From: Pseudomonas koreensis
Lineage (GTDB): Bacteria; Pseudomonadota; Gammaproteobacteria; Pseudomonadales; Pseudomonadaceae
Direction: 5' to 3'
DNA: 64,000 bases
Assembly (NCBI RefSeq): GCF_025447595.1
Contig: NZ_JAOEJU010000025.1
Coordinates: 1-64,000 of the forward strand
The position numbers were made by a program, and so were the translations under genes. Shown here one piece after another: positions 40,970 to 48,094 of the stretch (position 1 is its first letter; the number at the start of each line of letters is the position of its first letter). The notes below the pieces were generated by a model. That model ran no database searches, was not told the DNA's origin, and was given only the letters and a program-made list of their open reading frames with translations.

Positions 40970-41572
40970 CTAATTTGTGTAGACGGGCCCCACGCCCAGT
41001 CCCCAGACAATCACGGTAAACGCCATGATGGCGACCAGCACCACCAGACCCACCGCCAGCACCGAGCTGGAAAACAGGAAACCCTCGTCGGACGGAATGT
41101 TCATGAAGGTCGGCAGCCCCACATACAACAGGTACACCGTGTAGCAGATGGCCGCCGTGCCGACGATCATCCCCAGCCACATGTGCGGATAGAGCGCCGC
41201 CAGCCCGCCGACGAACAACGGTGTCGCGGTGTAGGTGGCAAATGCCACGCAACGGGCCAGGCTCGGGTTGGCATCATAGGTGCGGGCCATCCAGTGCACA
41301 AACGCACCCATGACCGCGACCCCGCCGAGCATCGCCAGATACGACATGATCGTCATCCACAACGCGCTTTCGACGGTGAGCATCACCGGTGCGCGGTTGC
41401 CGATCACCCAGCCGACCTGGGTCGTGCCGATAAACGCTGAGACAGCGGGGATTGCCGCCAGAATCAGCGTGTGTGTCAGGTACATGTGGCTGATGCTTTC
41501 CTCTTGGTCGCCACGGATTTCCTTCCATTCCTGATCGGGGTGGGTAAAAAGTCCCACTACGTGATGGATCAT
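40970..41572 (-). CDS. Yip1-domain inner-membrane protein
   Basis: 200 residues. Starts MIHHVVGLFTHPDQEWKEIR, then five hydrophobic helices (about 33-53, 68-90, 105-125, 130-150, 172-195), matching bacterial Yip1-family proteins. Function is unknown. AGGAG lies eight bases before the ATG at 41572; a frame to 41599 lacks it. The GC-rich hairpin 40911-40933 downstream lacks a T-run. Confidence 0.8.
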   Translation of the reverse strand: MIHHVVGLFTHPDQEWKEIRGDQEESISHMYLTHTLILAAIPAVSAFIGTTQVGWVIGNRAPVMLTVESALWMTIMSYLAMLGGVAVMGAFVHWMARTYDANPSLARCVAFATYTATPLFVGGLAALYPHMWLGMIVGTAAICYTVYLLYVGLPTFMNIPSDEGFLFSSSVLAVGLVVLVAIMAFTVIVWGLGVGPVYTN

Positions 41573-41861
41573 GCCAGTCACTCCTCTCGTTATTGCCATC
41601 GCCCCCCAGCGGAGCGCCTACGGGCCAATGTGGCCGAGCAAATACAGGTCTTCAGATTGTGTGCGACCTTATGTCGCAGTATAGAAAGGTCTTAACCGCA
41701 CAGGTGATAGGGGCTTAGAGCAAATCGCGCTGTAAAACTTCGGGGTAATCGCGTCGGGGTCTGTGCAAACGGGCATTTGAGGGGGCGACAACCTGTGGCC
41801 ACAAGCCCAGTGTTTTTGCGTAAAATGCCCGCCTTTCGTCACACCTCACGGATTTCGCGTC
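41573..41861. other. Intergenic region upstream of ttcA
   Basis: 289 bases with the divergent promoters of the Yip1-like gene and ttcA. No ORF with a Shine-Dalgarno and no clear operator was seen. Confidence 0.4.
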
Positions 41862-42686
41862 ATGGGCACTCTTACGGTCAACCAGAACAAACTGCAAAAG
41901 CGCCTGCGCCGTCTGGCCGGCGAAGCCGTCACCGACTTCAACATGATCGAAGACGGCGACAAGGTCATGGTCTGCCTGTCCGGGGGCAAGGACAGCTACA
42001 CCATGCTCGACGTGCTGATGCACCTGCAGAAGGTTGCACCGATCAAGTTCGAGATCGTCGCCGTGAACATGGACCAGAAGCAGCCGGGTTTCCCCGAGCA
42101 CGTGCTGCCGGCCTACCTGAAAGAGCTGGGCATCGAGTACCACATCGTCGAGAAGGACACCTACTCGGTGGTCAAGGAGCTGATCCCGGAAGGCAAGACC
42201 ACCTGCTCGCTGTGCTCGCGCCTGCGTCGCGGCACGCTGTACACCTTCGCCGACGAAATCGGCGCGACCAAAATGGCCCTCGGTCATCACCGCGACGACA
42301 TCGTCGAGACGTTCTTCCTCAACATGTTCTTCAACGGCAGCCTCAAGGCCATGCCGCCGAAGCTGCGCGCCGACGACGGACGCAACGTGGTGATCCGTCC
42401 GCTGGCCTACTGCAACGAGAAAGACATCCAGGCCTACTCGGACTTCAAGCAATTCCCGATCATCCCCTGCAACCTCTGCGGTTCCCAGGAAAACCTGCAA
42501 CGTCAGGTGGTCAAGGAAATGCTGGTGGACTGGGAACGCAAGACCCCGGGCCGTACCGAAAGCATTTTCCGCAGCCTGCAGAATGTGATCCCGTCGCAAC
42601 TGGCTGACCGTAACCTGTTTGACTTCACCAGCCTGAAGATTGATGAAACCGCTGCTTCGCGATTCGTTAACGTCGTAAACCTGTAA
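41862..42686 (+). CDS. ttcA: TtcA, tRNA 2-thiocytidine-32 synthetase
   Basis: 274 residues. The PP-loop ATPase motif SGGKDS is at 40-45 and the iron-sulfur cysteines CSLC (115, 118) and CNLC (203, 206) are intact. TtcA thiolates cytidine 32 of several tRNAs, including arginine tRNAs. The closing segment RSLQNVIPSQLADRNLFDF is family-conserved. Starts at ATG 41862; the 18 bases upstream (TTTCGCGTC) have a weak Shine-Dalgarno. Followed by a REPIN. Confidence 0.95.
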   Translation: MGTLTVNQNKLQKRLRRLAGEAVTDFNMIEDGDKVMVCLSGGKDSYTMLDVLMHLQKVAPIKFEIVAVNMDQKQPGFPEHVLPAYLKELGIEYHIVEKDTYSVVKELIPEGKTTCSLCSRLRRGTLYTFADEIGATKMALGHHRDDIVETFFLNMFFNGSLKAMPPKLRADDGRNVVIRPLAYCNEKDIQAYSDFKQFPIIPCNLCGSQENLQRQVVKEMLVDWERKTPGRTESIFRSLQNVIPSQLADRNLFDFTSLKIDETAASRFVNVVNL

Positions 42687-42696
42687 ACACCGTCAC

Positions 42697-42786
42697 TGTG
42701 GGAGCGAGCTTGCTCGCGAAGGCGTTCTGTCAGCCGACATCAATGTTGAATGACGCACCGCTTTCGCGAGCAAGCTCGCTCCCACA
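42697..42786. repeat. REPIN downstream of ttcA
   Basis: Inverse arms TGTGGGAGCGAGCTTGCTCGCGAA (42697-42720) and its exact reverse complement (42763-42786), loop 42 bases. Confidence 0.9.
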
Positions 42787-42818
42787 TTGGTTTTTCGTTT
42801 CATTCAAAAGGAGAGGGC

Positions 42819-43493
42819 ATGCGCGACTACAAGTGGCTGCACGAATACTGTTTGAACCGCTTCGGTTCGGCGGCTGAACTGGAAGCCCATCTGCCCGTTC
42901 CCAAGACTCCGGCGCAACTGCGCAAGATCAGCGACGACCGTTATCTCTCGACCATGGCTCTACGGGTGTTTCGTGCCGGGCTCAAACACAGCCTGGTGGA
43001 CGCCAAATGGCCGGCTTTCGAGGAAGTGTTCTTCAAGTTCGACCCGGAAAAAGTCGTGCTGATGAGCGCCGAACACCTTGAGCGATTGATGCAGGACGCG
43101 CGGATCATCCGCCACCTGGGCAAACTCAAAAGCGTGCCGCGCAATGCGCAGTTCATTCTGGACGTCGAGAAAGAGAAGGGCAGCTTCGGCGCGCTGCTCG
43201 CCGACTGGCCGGAGACCGACATCGTCGGTTTGTGGACCTACCTGAAAAAGCACGGCCATCAATTGGGTGGGTTGTCGGCGCCACGTTTTTTGCGGATGGT
43301 TGGCAAGGACACGTTCGTGCCGAGCTACGACGTGGTCGCGGCGCTGAATGCTCAGAAGATCGTCGACAAGGTGCCGAGCAGTCTGCGGGATCTGGCCACC
43401 GTGCAGAACGCGTTCAACCAGTGGCATGAAGAGAGTGGCGGACGGCCGATGAGCCAGATCTCGATGATGCTCGCTTATACCGTTAACCATTAA
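42819..43493 (+). CDS. DNA-3-methyladenine glycosylase I-like protein
   Basis: 224 residues of predicted helical fold resembling Tag-type 3-methyladenine glycosylases (KWPAFEEVFFKFDPEKV, MQDARIIRHLGKLKSVPRNAQFIL). Divergent from E. coli Tag; the zinc-binding cysteines of classical Tag at the N-terminus are not evident. It may excise alkylated bases, but activity needs testing. AAAAGGAG precedes the ATG at 42819. Flanked by REPINs on both sides. Confidence 0.72.
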   Translation: MRDYKWLHEYCLNRFGSAAELEAHLPVPKTPAQLRKISDDRYLSTMALRVFRAGLKHSLVDAKWPAFEEVFFKFDPEKVVLMSAEHLERLMQDARIIRHLGKLKSVPRNAQFILDVEKEKGSFGALLADWPETDIVGLWTYLKKHGHQLGGLSAPRFLRMVGKDTFVPSYDVVAALNAQKIVDKVPSSLRDLATVQNAFNQWHEESGGRPMSQISMMLAYTVNH

Positions 43494-43508
43494 GACCGAG
43501 CTGCTCCA

Positions 43509-43573
43509 TTCGCGAGCAAGCCCGCTCCCACAGGGGAATGCATTCCAAATGTGGGAGCGAGCTTGCTCGCGAA
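43509..43573. repeat. REPIN downstream of the glycosylase gene
   Basis: Inverse arms TTCGCGAGCAAGCCCGCTCCCACA and TGTGGGAGCGAGCTTGCTCGCGAA. Arms differ by a few bases, as if two REP subtypes were joined; loop 17 bases. Confidence 0.85.
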
Positions 43574-43582
43574 GGCGTCCGC

Positions 43583-44008
43583 TCAGGCGGCGCTGATCTC
43601 GCCTTCGCCCGCCAGTTTGCGGTTCAACTGATACCGCCACCGCACATACAACAACGCCGAGCAGAACACCGCCAGACTGGCGATCATCTCCAGCACGCCG
43701 AACAGCTGCCGGCTCGGGTCATACGCGGCCAGTGCGCCCTTGATGAAATACAGATTCACCACAAAGCACATCCACGAATGTCCCCGTGCGCTGCCCATGA
43801 TTATGCCCGGTGCGAGCACGATCCACGGGATCAGCTCGATCAGCAGAATCACCCACGGCCGCGCGCCGTGCAGGTCGGCGAACACCAGGTAATAAGCGGC
43901 GAGCAGTCCGGCCAGGCCGAAAAAGCACAGTAGACTGATCACCCGCATCGCCCGTACCCGTGACTCCAGCCACTCGACGGCGGGCAGGACTTTCGGCTTT
44001 CTGGCCAT
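43583..44008 (-). CDS. DUF2069 inner-membrane protein
   Basis: 141 residues with four predicted helices (about 24-42, 50-70, 84-98, 107-125) matching the DUF2069 family, usually encoded with wrbA. Function unknown. The start is ATG 44008, one base after the wrbA stop, so it is the third gene of arsC-wrbA-DUF2069, as in other pseudomonads. Confidence 0.8.
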   Translation of the reverse strand: MARKPKVLPAVEWLESRVRAMRVISLLCFFGLAGLLAAYYLVFADLHGARPWVILLIELIPWIVLAPGIIMGSARGHSWMCFVVNLYFIKGALAAYDPSRQLFGVLEMIASLAVFCSALLYVRWRYQLNRKLAGEGEISAA

Positions 44009-44009
44009 C

Positions 44010-44606
44010 TCAGTTCCCCAGTTTCTGGGCCGTCTTGGCCAGGCGTGCGCCGAGTGCGCGGCACAGCGCCACTTCGTGCTGATCGAGACCGCTTTTGCCG
44101 TCAGCCCCGGCGTGATGGCTGGCGCCGTACGGCGTGCCGCCACCCTGGGTTTCCAGCAGCGCCGATTCGCTGTAGGGCAGGCCGGTGATCAGCATGCCGT
44201 GGTGCAGCAGCGGCAGCATCATCGACAGCAGCGTGGTTTCCTGACCGCCGTGCAGGCTGGCGGTGGAGGTAAACACCCCGGCCGGTTTGCCGACCAGCGC
44301 GCCGGTCAGCCACAGGTTGCTGGTGCCATCGAGGAAGTACTTGAGCGGCGCGGCCATGTTGCCGAAACGAGTCGGGCTGCCGAGGGCCAGGCCGGCGCAG
44401 TTCTTCAGGTCATCCAATGTGGCGTACAGCGCGCCTTCATCCGGAATGTCCGGCGCCACGGCTTCGCACTCGGTGGAGATCGCCGGCACGGTGCGCAGGC
44501 GCGCTTCGAGACCGGCCTGCTCGACGCCCCGTGCAATCTGCCGGGCCATCTCGTTGGTCGAGCCGCTGCGGCTGTAATACAGAACCAGAATGTACGGCGC
44601 ACTCAC
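44010..44606 (-). CDS. wrbA: WrbA, NAD(P)H:quinone oxidoreductase
   Basis: 198 residues, a flavodoxin-like FMN protein with LYYSRSGSTNEMARQIARGVE, the SPTRFGNMAAPLKYFLD loop and TASLHGGQETTLLSMMLPLLHHGM. It reduces quinones with two electrons, protecting against oxidative damage. GTG start at 44606 overlaps the arsC stop (GTGA). Middle gene of a tight three-gene operon. Confidence 0.92.
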   Translation of the reverse strand: MSAPYILVLYYSRSGSTNEMARQIARGVEQAGLEARLRTVPAISTECEAVAPDIPDEGALYATLDDLKNCAGLALGSPTRFGNMAAPLKYFLDGTSNLWLTGALVGKPAGVFTSTASLHGGQETTLLSMMLPLLHHGMLITGLPYSESALLETQGGGTPYGASHHAGADGKSGLDQHEVALCRALGARLAKTAQKLGN

Positions 44607-44956
44607 GGCAACAGCTCCAGGATCTGCTCCGGTGGACGACCGATGACGGCTTTGTCGCCGGCTTCGAGAATCGGTCGCTCCATCAGCTTTGGATGCGCCG
44701 CGATCGCTTCAATCAATTGTTTCTCGGTGAGACTGGCATCGGCCAGGTTCAGGGTCTTGTATTCGTCTTCGCCGGTGCGCAGCAGTTGCCGTGCGCTGAT
44801 GCCAAGCTTGCCGAGCAAGGCCTTGATCTGCGTGGCGTCCAGCGGGGTTTCGAGGTAGCGCACCACGGTCGGCGTCAGGCCACGGGCTTCGAGCAGTTCG
44901 AGCGCACCGCGGGATTTCGAGCAGCGCGGGTTGTGATAAAGCGTCAGATCGGTCAT
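44603..44956 (-). CDS. arsC: ArsC-family arsenate reductase-like protein
   Basis: 117 residues, thioredoxin-like ArsC fold with the N-terminal LYHNPRCSKSRGALELL motif and C12 as the reactive cysteine, and TLNLADASLTEKQLIEAIAAHPKLMERPI. It probably reduces arsenate using glutathione, but YfgD-type relatives of unknown substrate are equally close. No arsR or arsB is near, so a resistance operon is not supported. First gene of arsC-wrbA-DUF2069. Confidence 0.85.
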   Translation of the reverse strand: MTDLTLYHNPRCSKSRGALELLEARGLTPTVVRYLETPLDATQIKALLGKLGISARQLLRTGEDEYKTLNLADASLTEKQLIEAIAAHPKLMERPILEAGDKAVIGRPPEQILELLP

Positions 44957-45070
44957 GGGCGGGTCGCTTCTTGCGTAGAGTGGCGGCTATTCTAACTGTG
45001 CAGCGCGCAATCCAGAACCTTGGGAGGCGATGGGTCGCAGGCGCATTCAATTTTTCACAAGGAACACGAC

Positions 45071-45538
45071 ATGACACGGGCACTGGCAGCGGCATTGACG
45101 ATCATCGGGGCGTTGATGCTGGGGGGCTGCGGTAACGACTACGGCATCGACCAGAACGGGCAGAAAGTGGCGTCCGAGCGCCTCGACAAACAATGGGTCG
45201 TTCTCAACTACTGGGCCGAATGGTGCGGTCCGTGCCGCACGGAAATCCCGGAACTCAATCACCTGGCCGACGAGCTCAAGAGCAAGAAGATCGGCGTGTT
45301 CGGGGTCAACTTCGACAACGTGCAGGGTGAAGAGCTGAAGAGCGCCAGCGAAAAACTGGGCATCAAGTTCACCGTGCTGGCGCAGGATCCGGCGGATCTG
45401 TTCGAACTGCCGCGCAGTGAGGCCTTGCCGGTGACCTACATCATCGACAACAAGGGCAAGGTGCGGGAACAGTTGATGGGTGAGCAGACGGCGGCGGGGG
45501 TGATGGCAAAGCTTGAGGCGTTGCAGGCGACCAACTGA
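45071..45538 (+). CDS. TlpA/ResA-like thioredoxin lipoprotein
   Basis: 155 residues with lipobox LMLGGC (C20). Then a thioredoxin fold with WAEWCGPC (C52, C55), and the family cis-proline region SEALPVTYIIDNKGK. It is predicted to be a periplasm-facing lipoprotein that reduces disulfides, e.g. in cytochrome c maturation. Start at 45071; a frame open from 45020 lacks a good start. No ccm genes nearby. Confidence 0.87.
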   Translation: MTRALAAALTIIGALMLGGCGNDYGIDQNGQKVASERLDKQWVVLNYWAEWCGPCRTEIPELNHLADELKSKKIGVFGVNFDNVQGEELKSASEKLGIKFTVLAQDPADLFELPRSEALPVTYIIDNKGKVREQLMGEQTAAGVMAKLEALQATN

Positions 45539-45561
45539 TCCACCTTGGCTGATCGTCGCTG

Positions 45562-45590
45562 ATCGTTCCCACGCTCTGCGCGGGAACGAT
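45562..45590. repeat. Hairpin repeat between convergent genes
   Basis: ATCGTTCCC/GGGAACGAT arms around ACGCTCTGCGC. The GTTCCCACGCTCTGCG-type sequence is a widespread Pseudomonas repeat. It may also act as a terminator, though it lacks a long T-run. Confidence 0.6.
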
Positions 45591-45598
45591 TCGAAGGA

Positions 45599-46003
45599 TC
45601 AGCCCTCTTCCAGCCACCAGCGCAACGGCTTGCCTTCGGCAGGCCAGAAGCGCATCTGCTCGATCGGCGAGATGTCCCAGCGTTCCACGTGTTCCAGGGC
45701 CTGGAGGAAGCGTTGCTCCTGCTCCATCAGCGCCGGTGCGCAGAGTTTGCGGGTCTTGCCGATCTTGCCGAAGCTCAGTTTGTCACCGTCAAGAGTGTAG
45801 GGCGCGAACCAATGGTTGCAGCCGCCATTGCCATACGCGCGGCCATCATCGCCTAGGGTCACGGTCAGGTGGCTGTAGTCCATCAACGGACGCTCGCCGA
45901 TCCATTCCAGGATGTAGCTGCGGTTCTGTTGCAGTTGCACAGGCTCCGCGGCGCAACCCATCAGGCCGGCGCCGACAGCGGCGGTCAGGGCCAGGTGTTT
46001 CAT
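45599..46003 (-). CDS. META/HslJ-domain lipoprotein
   Basis: 134 residues with lipobox LMGC (C17), then META/HslJ-like core: RSYILEWIGERPLMDYSHLTVTLGDDGRAYGNGGCNHWFAPYTLDGDKLSFGKI. HslJ proteins are implicated in heat and novobiocin resistance; this one's function is unknown. Its ATG shares one base with the stop of the upstream gene (TGATG), so translation is probably coupled. Convergent with the TlpA-like gene. Confidence 0.8.
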   Translation of the reverse strand: MKHLALTAAVGAGLMGCAAEPVQLQQNRSYILEWIGERPLMDYSHLTVTLGDDGRAYGNGGCNHWFAPYTLDGDKLSFGKIGKTRKLCAPALMEQEQRFLQALEHVERWDISPIEQMRFWPAEGKPLRWWLEEG

Positions 46004-46437
46004 CACGCCGGCTCCTGGCATTTCGGGCACAGGTGCTTGTCGCCGACAGCTTTCCAGCCCAGTTCCGCGATGCGTGCCGTGGCGGCCGGTTTTTCCGCAG
46101 GCTTGCCCAGCTTGGCGTCCACCGCGAATTCGAAGCTCAGCTCCTTGGCGCAGCTGTCGCAGTTGACCTGCCAGGTATGGATCGCCAACTCACCGAACAC
46201 CGGGCCGGTGGTCATGGCAGTCCATTGACCCGGCGGGTTGATCAGGTGGCGGACGGTGTCGACGGTCAGGCGCATGGACAAGTCCTTGCTGCCTTTGAGG
46301 GTCACGACCAGCACGTCGCCGATGCGGATCGAGCCACCGTTGCCGGTGACCTGATAACGGCCCGGAACCAGGGCGCGGCATTCGGTGAGGGTGTGTTGCG
46401 GGTTCATCAGGGTGTAGCGGAAATCGTGTTCGACCAT
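46003..46437 (-). CDS. Small protein with C-terminal zinc-binding cysteines, unknown function
   Basis: 144 residues. GGAGG lies just before the ATG at 46437. The N-terminal beta-rich half (YQVTGNGGSIRIGDVLVVTL) is followed by paired cysteines NCDSC and LCPKC near the C-terminus, a likely zinc ribbon. No signal peptide; predicted cytosolic. I do not recognise the family. It is translationally linked to the META lipoprotein downstream, and a divergent zinc-ribbon protein starts 134 bases away. A frame to 46572 exists without a Shine-Dalgarno. Confidence 0.7.
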   Translation of the reverse strand: MVEHDFRYTLMNPQHTLTECRALVPGRYQVTGNGGSIRIGDVLVVTLKGSKDLSMRLTVDTVRHLINPPGQWTAMTTGPVFGELAIHTWQVNCDSCAKELSFEFAVDAKLGKPAEKPAATARIAELGWKAVGDKHLCPKCQEPA

Positions 46438-46570
46438 GGGTCCTCCAAATATGCGCGACATGCTAGCACGGGCTTGATTGCAGAATGATGCGCGCGTGCG
46501 ACCTTCGATCAGGTTCAAATCGACACCGCAGTCGTGGCAAACTGCCGCCTTCATTTTCAAGGAACGGAAC

Positions 46571-47011
46571 ATGGCGCTGATCGAATGTTATGAATGCAAG
46601 CGGAGCATCAGCTCCGAAGCCACGGCGTGCATTCATTGCGGAGCTCCGATGGCTGATGCGCAGGCTCCTCACGCCCAAACGGGCGCGTCGACGATTTCCT
46701 TTGGCAGCCTGCCGCGTAACAAGGCAGTGCCCGAGGCCCACGTTCCGCCGCCGGCCCCCGAACGGCCGAAGATCATGCCGGCCGCTGCAGGGCGACGCCG
46801 TCGTACGCAAGCTGTCGAGCCGGTGCTGAACCCGGACGGTTCGCGCCCGGTGGAAGGCTGGCTGAAGATCATGGCGTTTTTGATGCCGCTGGTGTTTGTC
46901 TGGTTCCTGCTGCGCAGCGGGCACTCTTTCAAACAACGTTTACTGGGGTTCGGCTGGCTGGCGCTGTTGATCCTGTGTGTGGCGATTACCCCGACGCCGC
47001 CTCCGGTCTGA
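46571..47011 (+). CDS. Zinc-ribbon membrane protein, unknown function
   Basis: 146 residues. N-terminal zinc ribbon: C6, C9, C20, C23 (CYECKRS..ACIHCG). A proline/alanine linker follows (PEAHVPPPAPERPK), then a membrane hairpin of two helices (about 98-114 and 122-140). Topology suggests a cytosolic zinc-ribbon attached to the inner membrane, a known design of unknown role. AAGGAA precedes the ATG at 46571. Not in an obvious operon. Confidence 0.7.
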   Translation: MALIECYECKRSISSEATACIHCGAPMADAQAPHAQTGASTISFGSLPRNKAVPEAHVPPPAPERPKIMPAAAGRRRRTQAVEPVLNPDGSRPVEGWLKIMAFLMPLVFVWFLLRSGHSFKQRLLGFGWLALLILCVAITPTPPPV

Positions 47012-47021
47012 GTCCAATCGT

Positions 47022-48011
47022 TCAGCCTTCGACCTGGTTCTGCGGCGTGCCTGCCGCCCAGGTCGCGATGTTGTGCAAGGTGGTCGCGGCAATCGCGCCC
47101 AGCGCCTCATGGGTCAGGAATGCCTGATGCGCGGTGACGATCACATTCGGGAACGTCAGCAGCCGCGCCAGCACGTCGTCCTGTAGCGGCAGATCGGAGC
47201 GATCTTCGAAAAACAGCTGCGCTTCCTCTTCATACACATCCAGTCCCAGATAACCGAGCTGGCCGTCCTTCAGGGCGTCGATCAGCGCGGGCGTGTCCAC
47301 CAGACCGCCGCGCCCGGTGTTGATCAGCATCGCCCCCGGTTGCATGTGCGCCAGCGAATCGCGGTTGATCAGGTGTTTGCTCTGTTCGTTGAGCGGGCAG
47401 TGCAGGCTGATGATCCGCGCTTGCGCCAACAGATCCGGCAGGCTCAGGTAGCGCGCGCCCAACGCTTCGACGGCAGGGTTCGGATAAGGGTCGTAAGCCA
47501 GCAGTTCGCAGCCGAAGCCGTGCATGATTTTGGCGAAGGTCGCGCCGATCTGCCCGGTGCCGACGATGCCGACGGTTTTGCCCACCAGATCGAAACCGGT
47601 AAGCCCGTGCAGGCTGAAATCGCCTTCGCGGGTGCGGTTGTAGGCGCGATGCAAGCGCCGGTTGAGGGCGAGGATCAACGCCACCGCATGCTCGGCCACC
47701 GCATGGGGCGAGTAGGCCGGTACGCGCACGACGGCCAACCCCAGGCGTTTGGCGACGGCCAGGTCTACATGGTTGTAGCCAGCCGAACGCAAGGCGATCA
47801 GGCGAGTGCCGCCGGCAGCCAGACGTTCCAGCACCGGCGCGCTCAGGTCATCGTTGATGAACGCGCAGACTACTTCGTGATGTTCGGCCAGCGCTGCGGT
47901 ATCGAGACTGAGCCGGGCTGGCTGGAAGTGCAGTTCGATCCCGGCCGGGCAGTCGGCGGCGAGGAAGCTGTCGCGGTCGTAGGTCTGGCTGCTGAAAACG
48001 ATCGTGCGCAT
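47022..48011 (-). CDS. ldhA: LdhA, fermentative D-lactate dehydrogenase
   Basis: 329 residues, D-2-hydroxyacid dehydrogenase family. The Rossmann motif GIVGTGQIGATFAKIMHGFG and catalytic Arg/Glu/His context (NTGRGGLVDTPAL, LGLDVYEEEAQLFFED, VTAHQAFLT) match D-lactate dehydrogenase rather than general hydroxyacid enzymes. ATG at 48011 with AGGAG upstream. In P. aeruginosa ldhA is next to gacS (PA0927/PA0928), the same order as here. Confidence 0.92.
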   Translation of the reverse strand: MRTIVFSSQTYDRDSFLAADCPAGIELHFQPARLSLDTAALAEHHEVVCAFINDDLSAPVLERLAAGGTRLIALRSAGYNHVDLAVAKRLGLAVVRVPAYSPHAVAEHAVALILALNRRLHRAYNRTREGDFSLHGLTGFDLVGKTVGIVGTGQIGATFAKIMHGFGCELLAYDPYPNPAVEALGARYLSLPDLLAQARIISLHCPLNEQSKHLINRDSLAHMQPGAMLINTGRGGLVDTPALIDALKDGQLGYLGLDVYEEEAQLFFEDRSDLPLQDDVLARLLTFPNVIVTAHQAFLTHEALGAIAATTLHNIATWAAGTPQNQVEG

Positions 48012-48094
48012 GAAATCCTCCTGGAGCATCGACGCGGGCGCAAATCACCCGCGACAACTGTAGCCGCGTCGGCGTTGATCGGCATTGCCGTGGA

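Noticed and set aside
40192..43573. Regularly spaced palindromes as a CRISPR array
   Set aside because: They are REPIN pairs, spaced irregularly, without spacer-repeat pattern or cas genes.
44603..44956. Arsenic resistance operon
   Set aside because: No arsR, arsB or arsH nearby; arsC is coupled to wrbA, a general housekeeping order.
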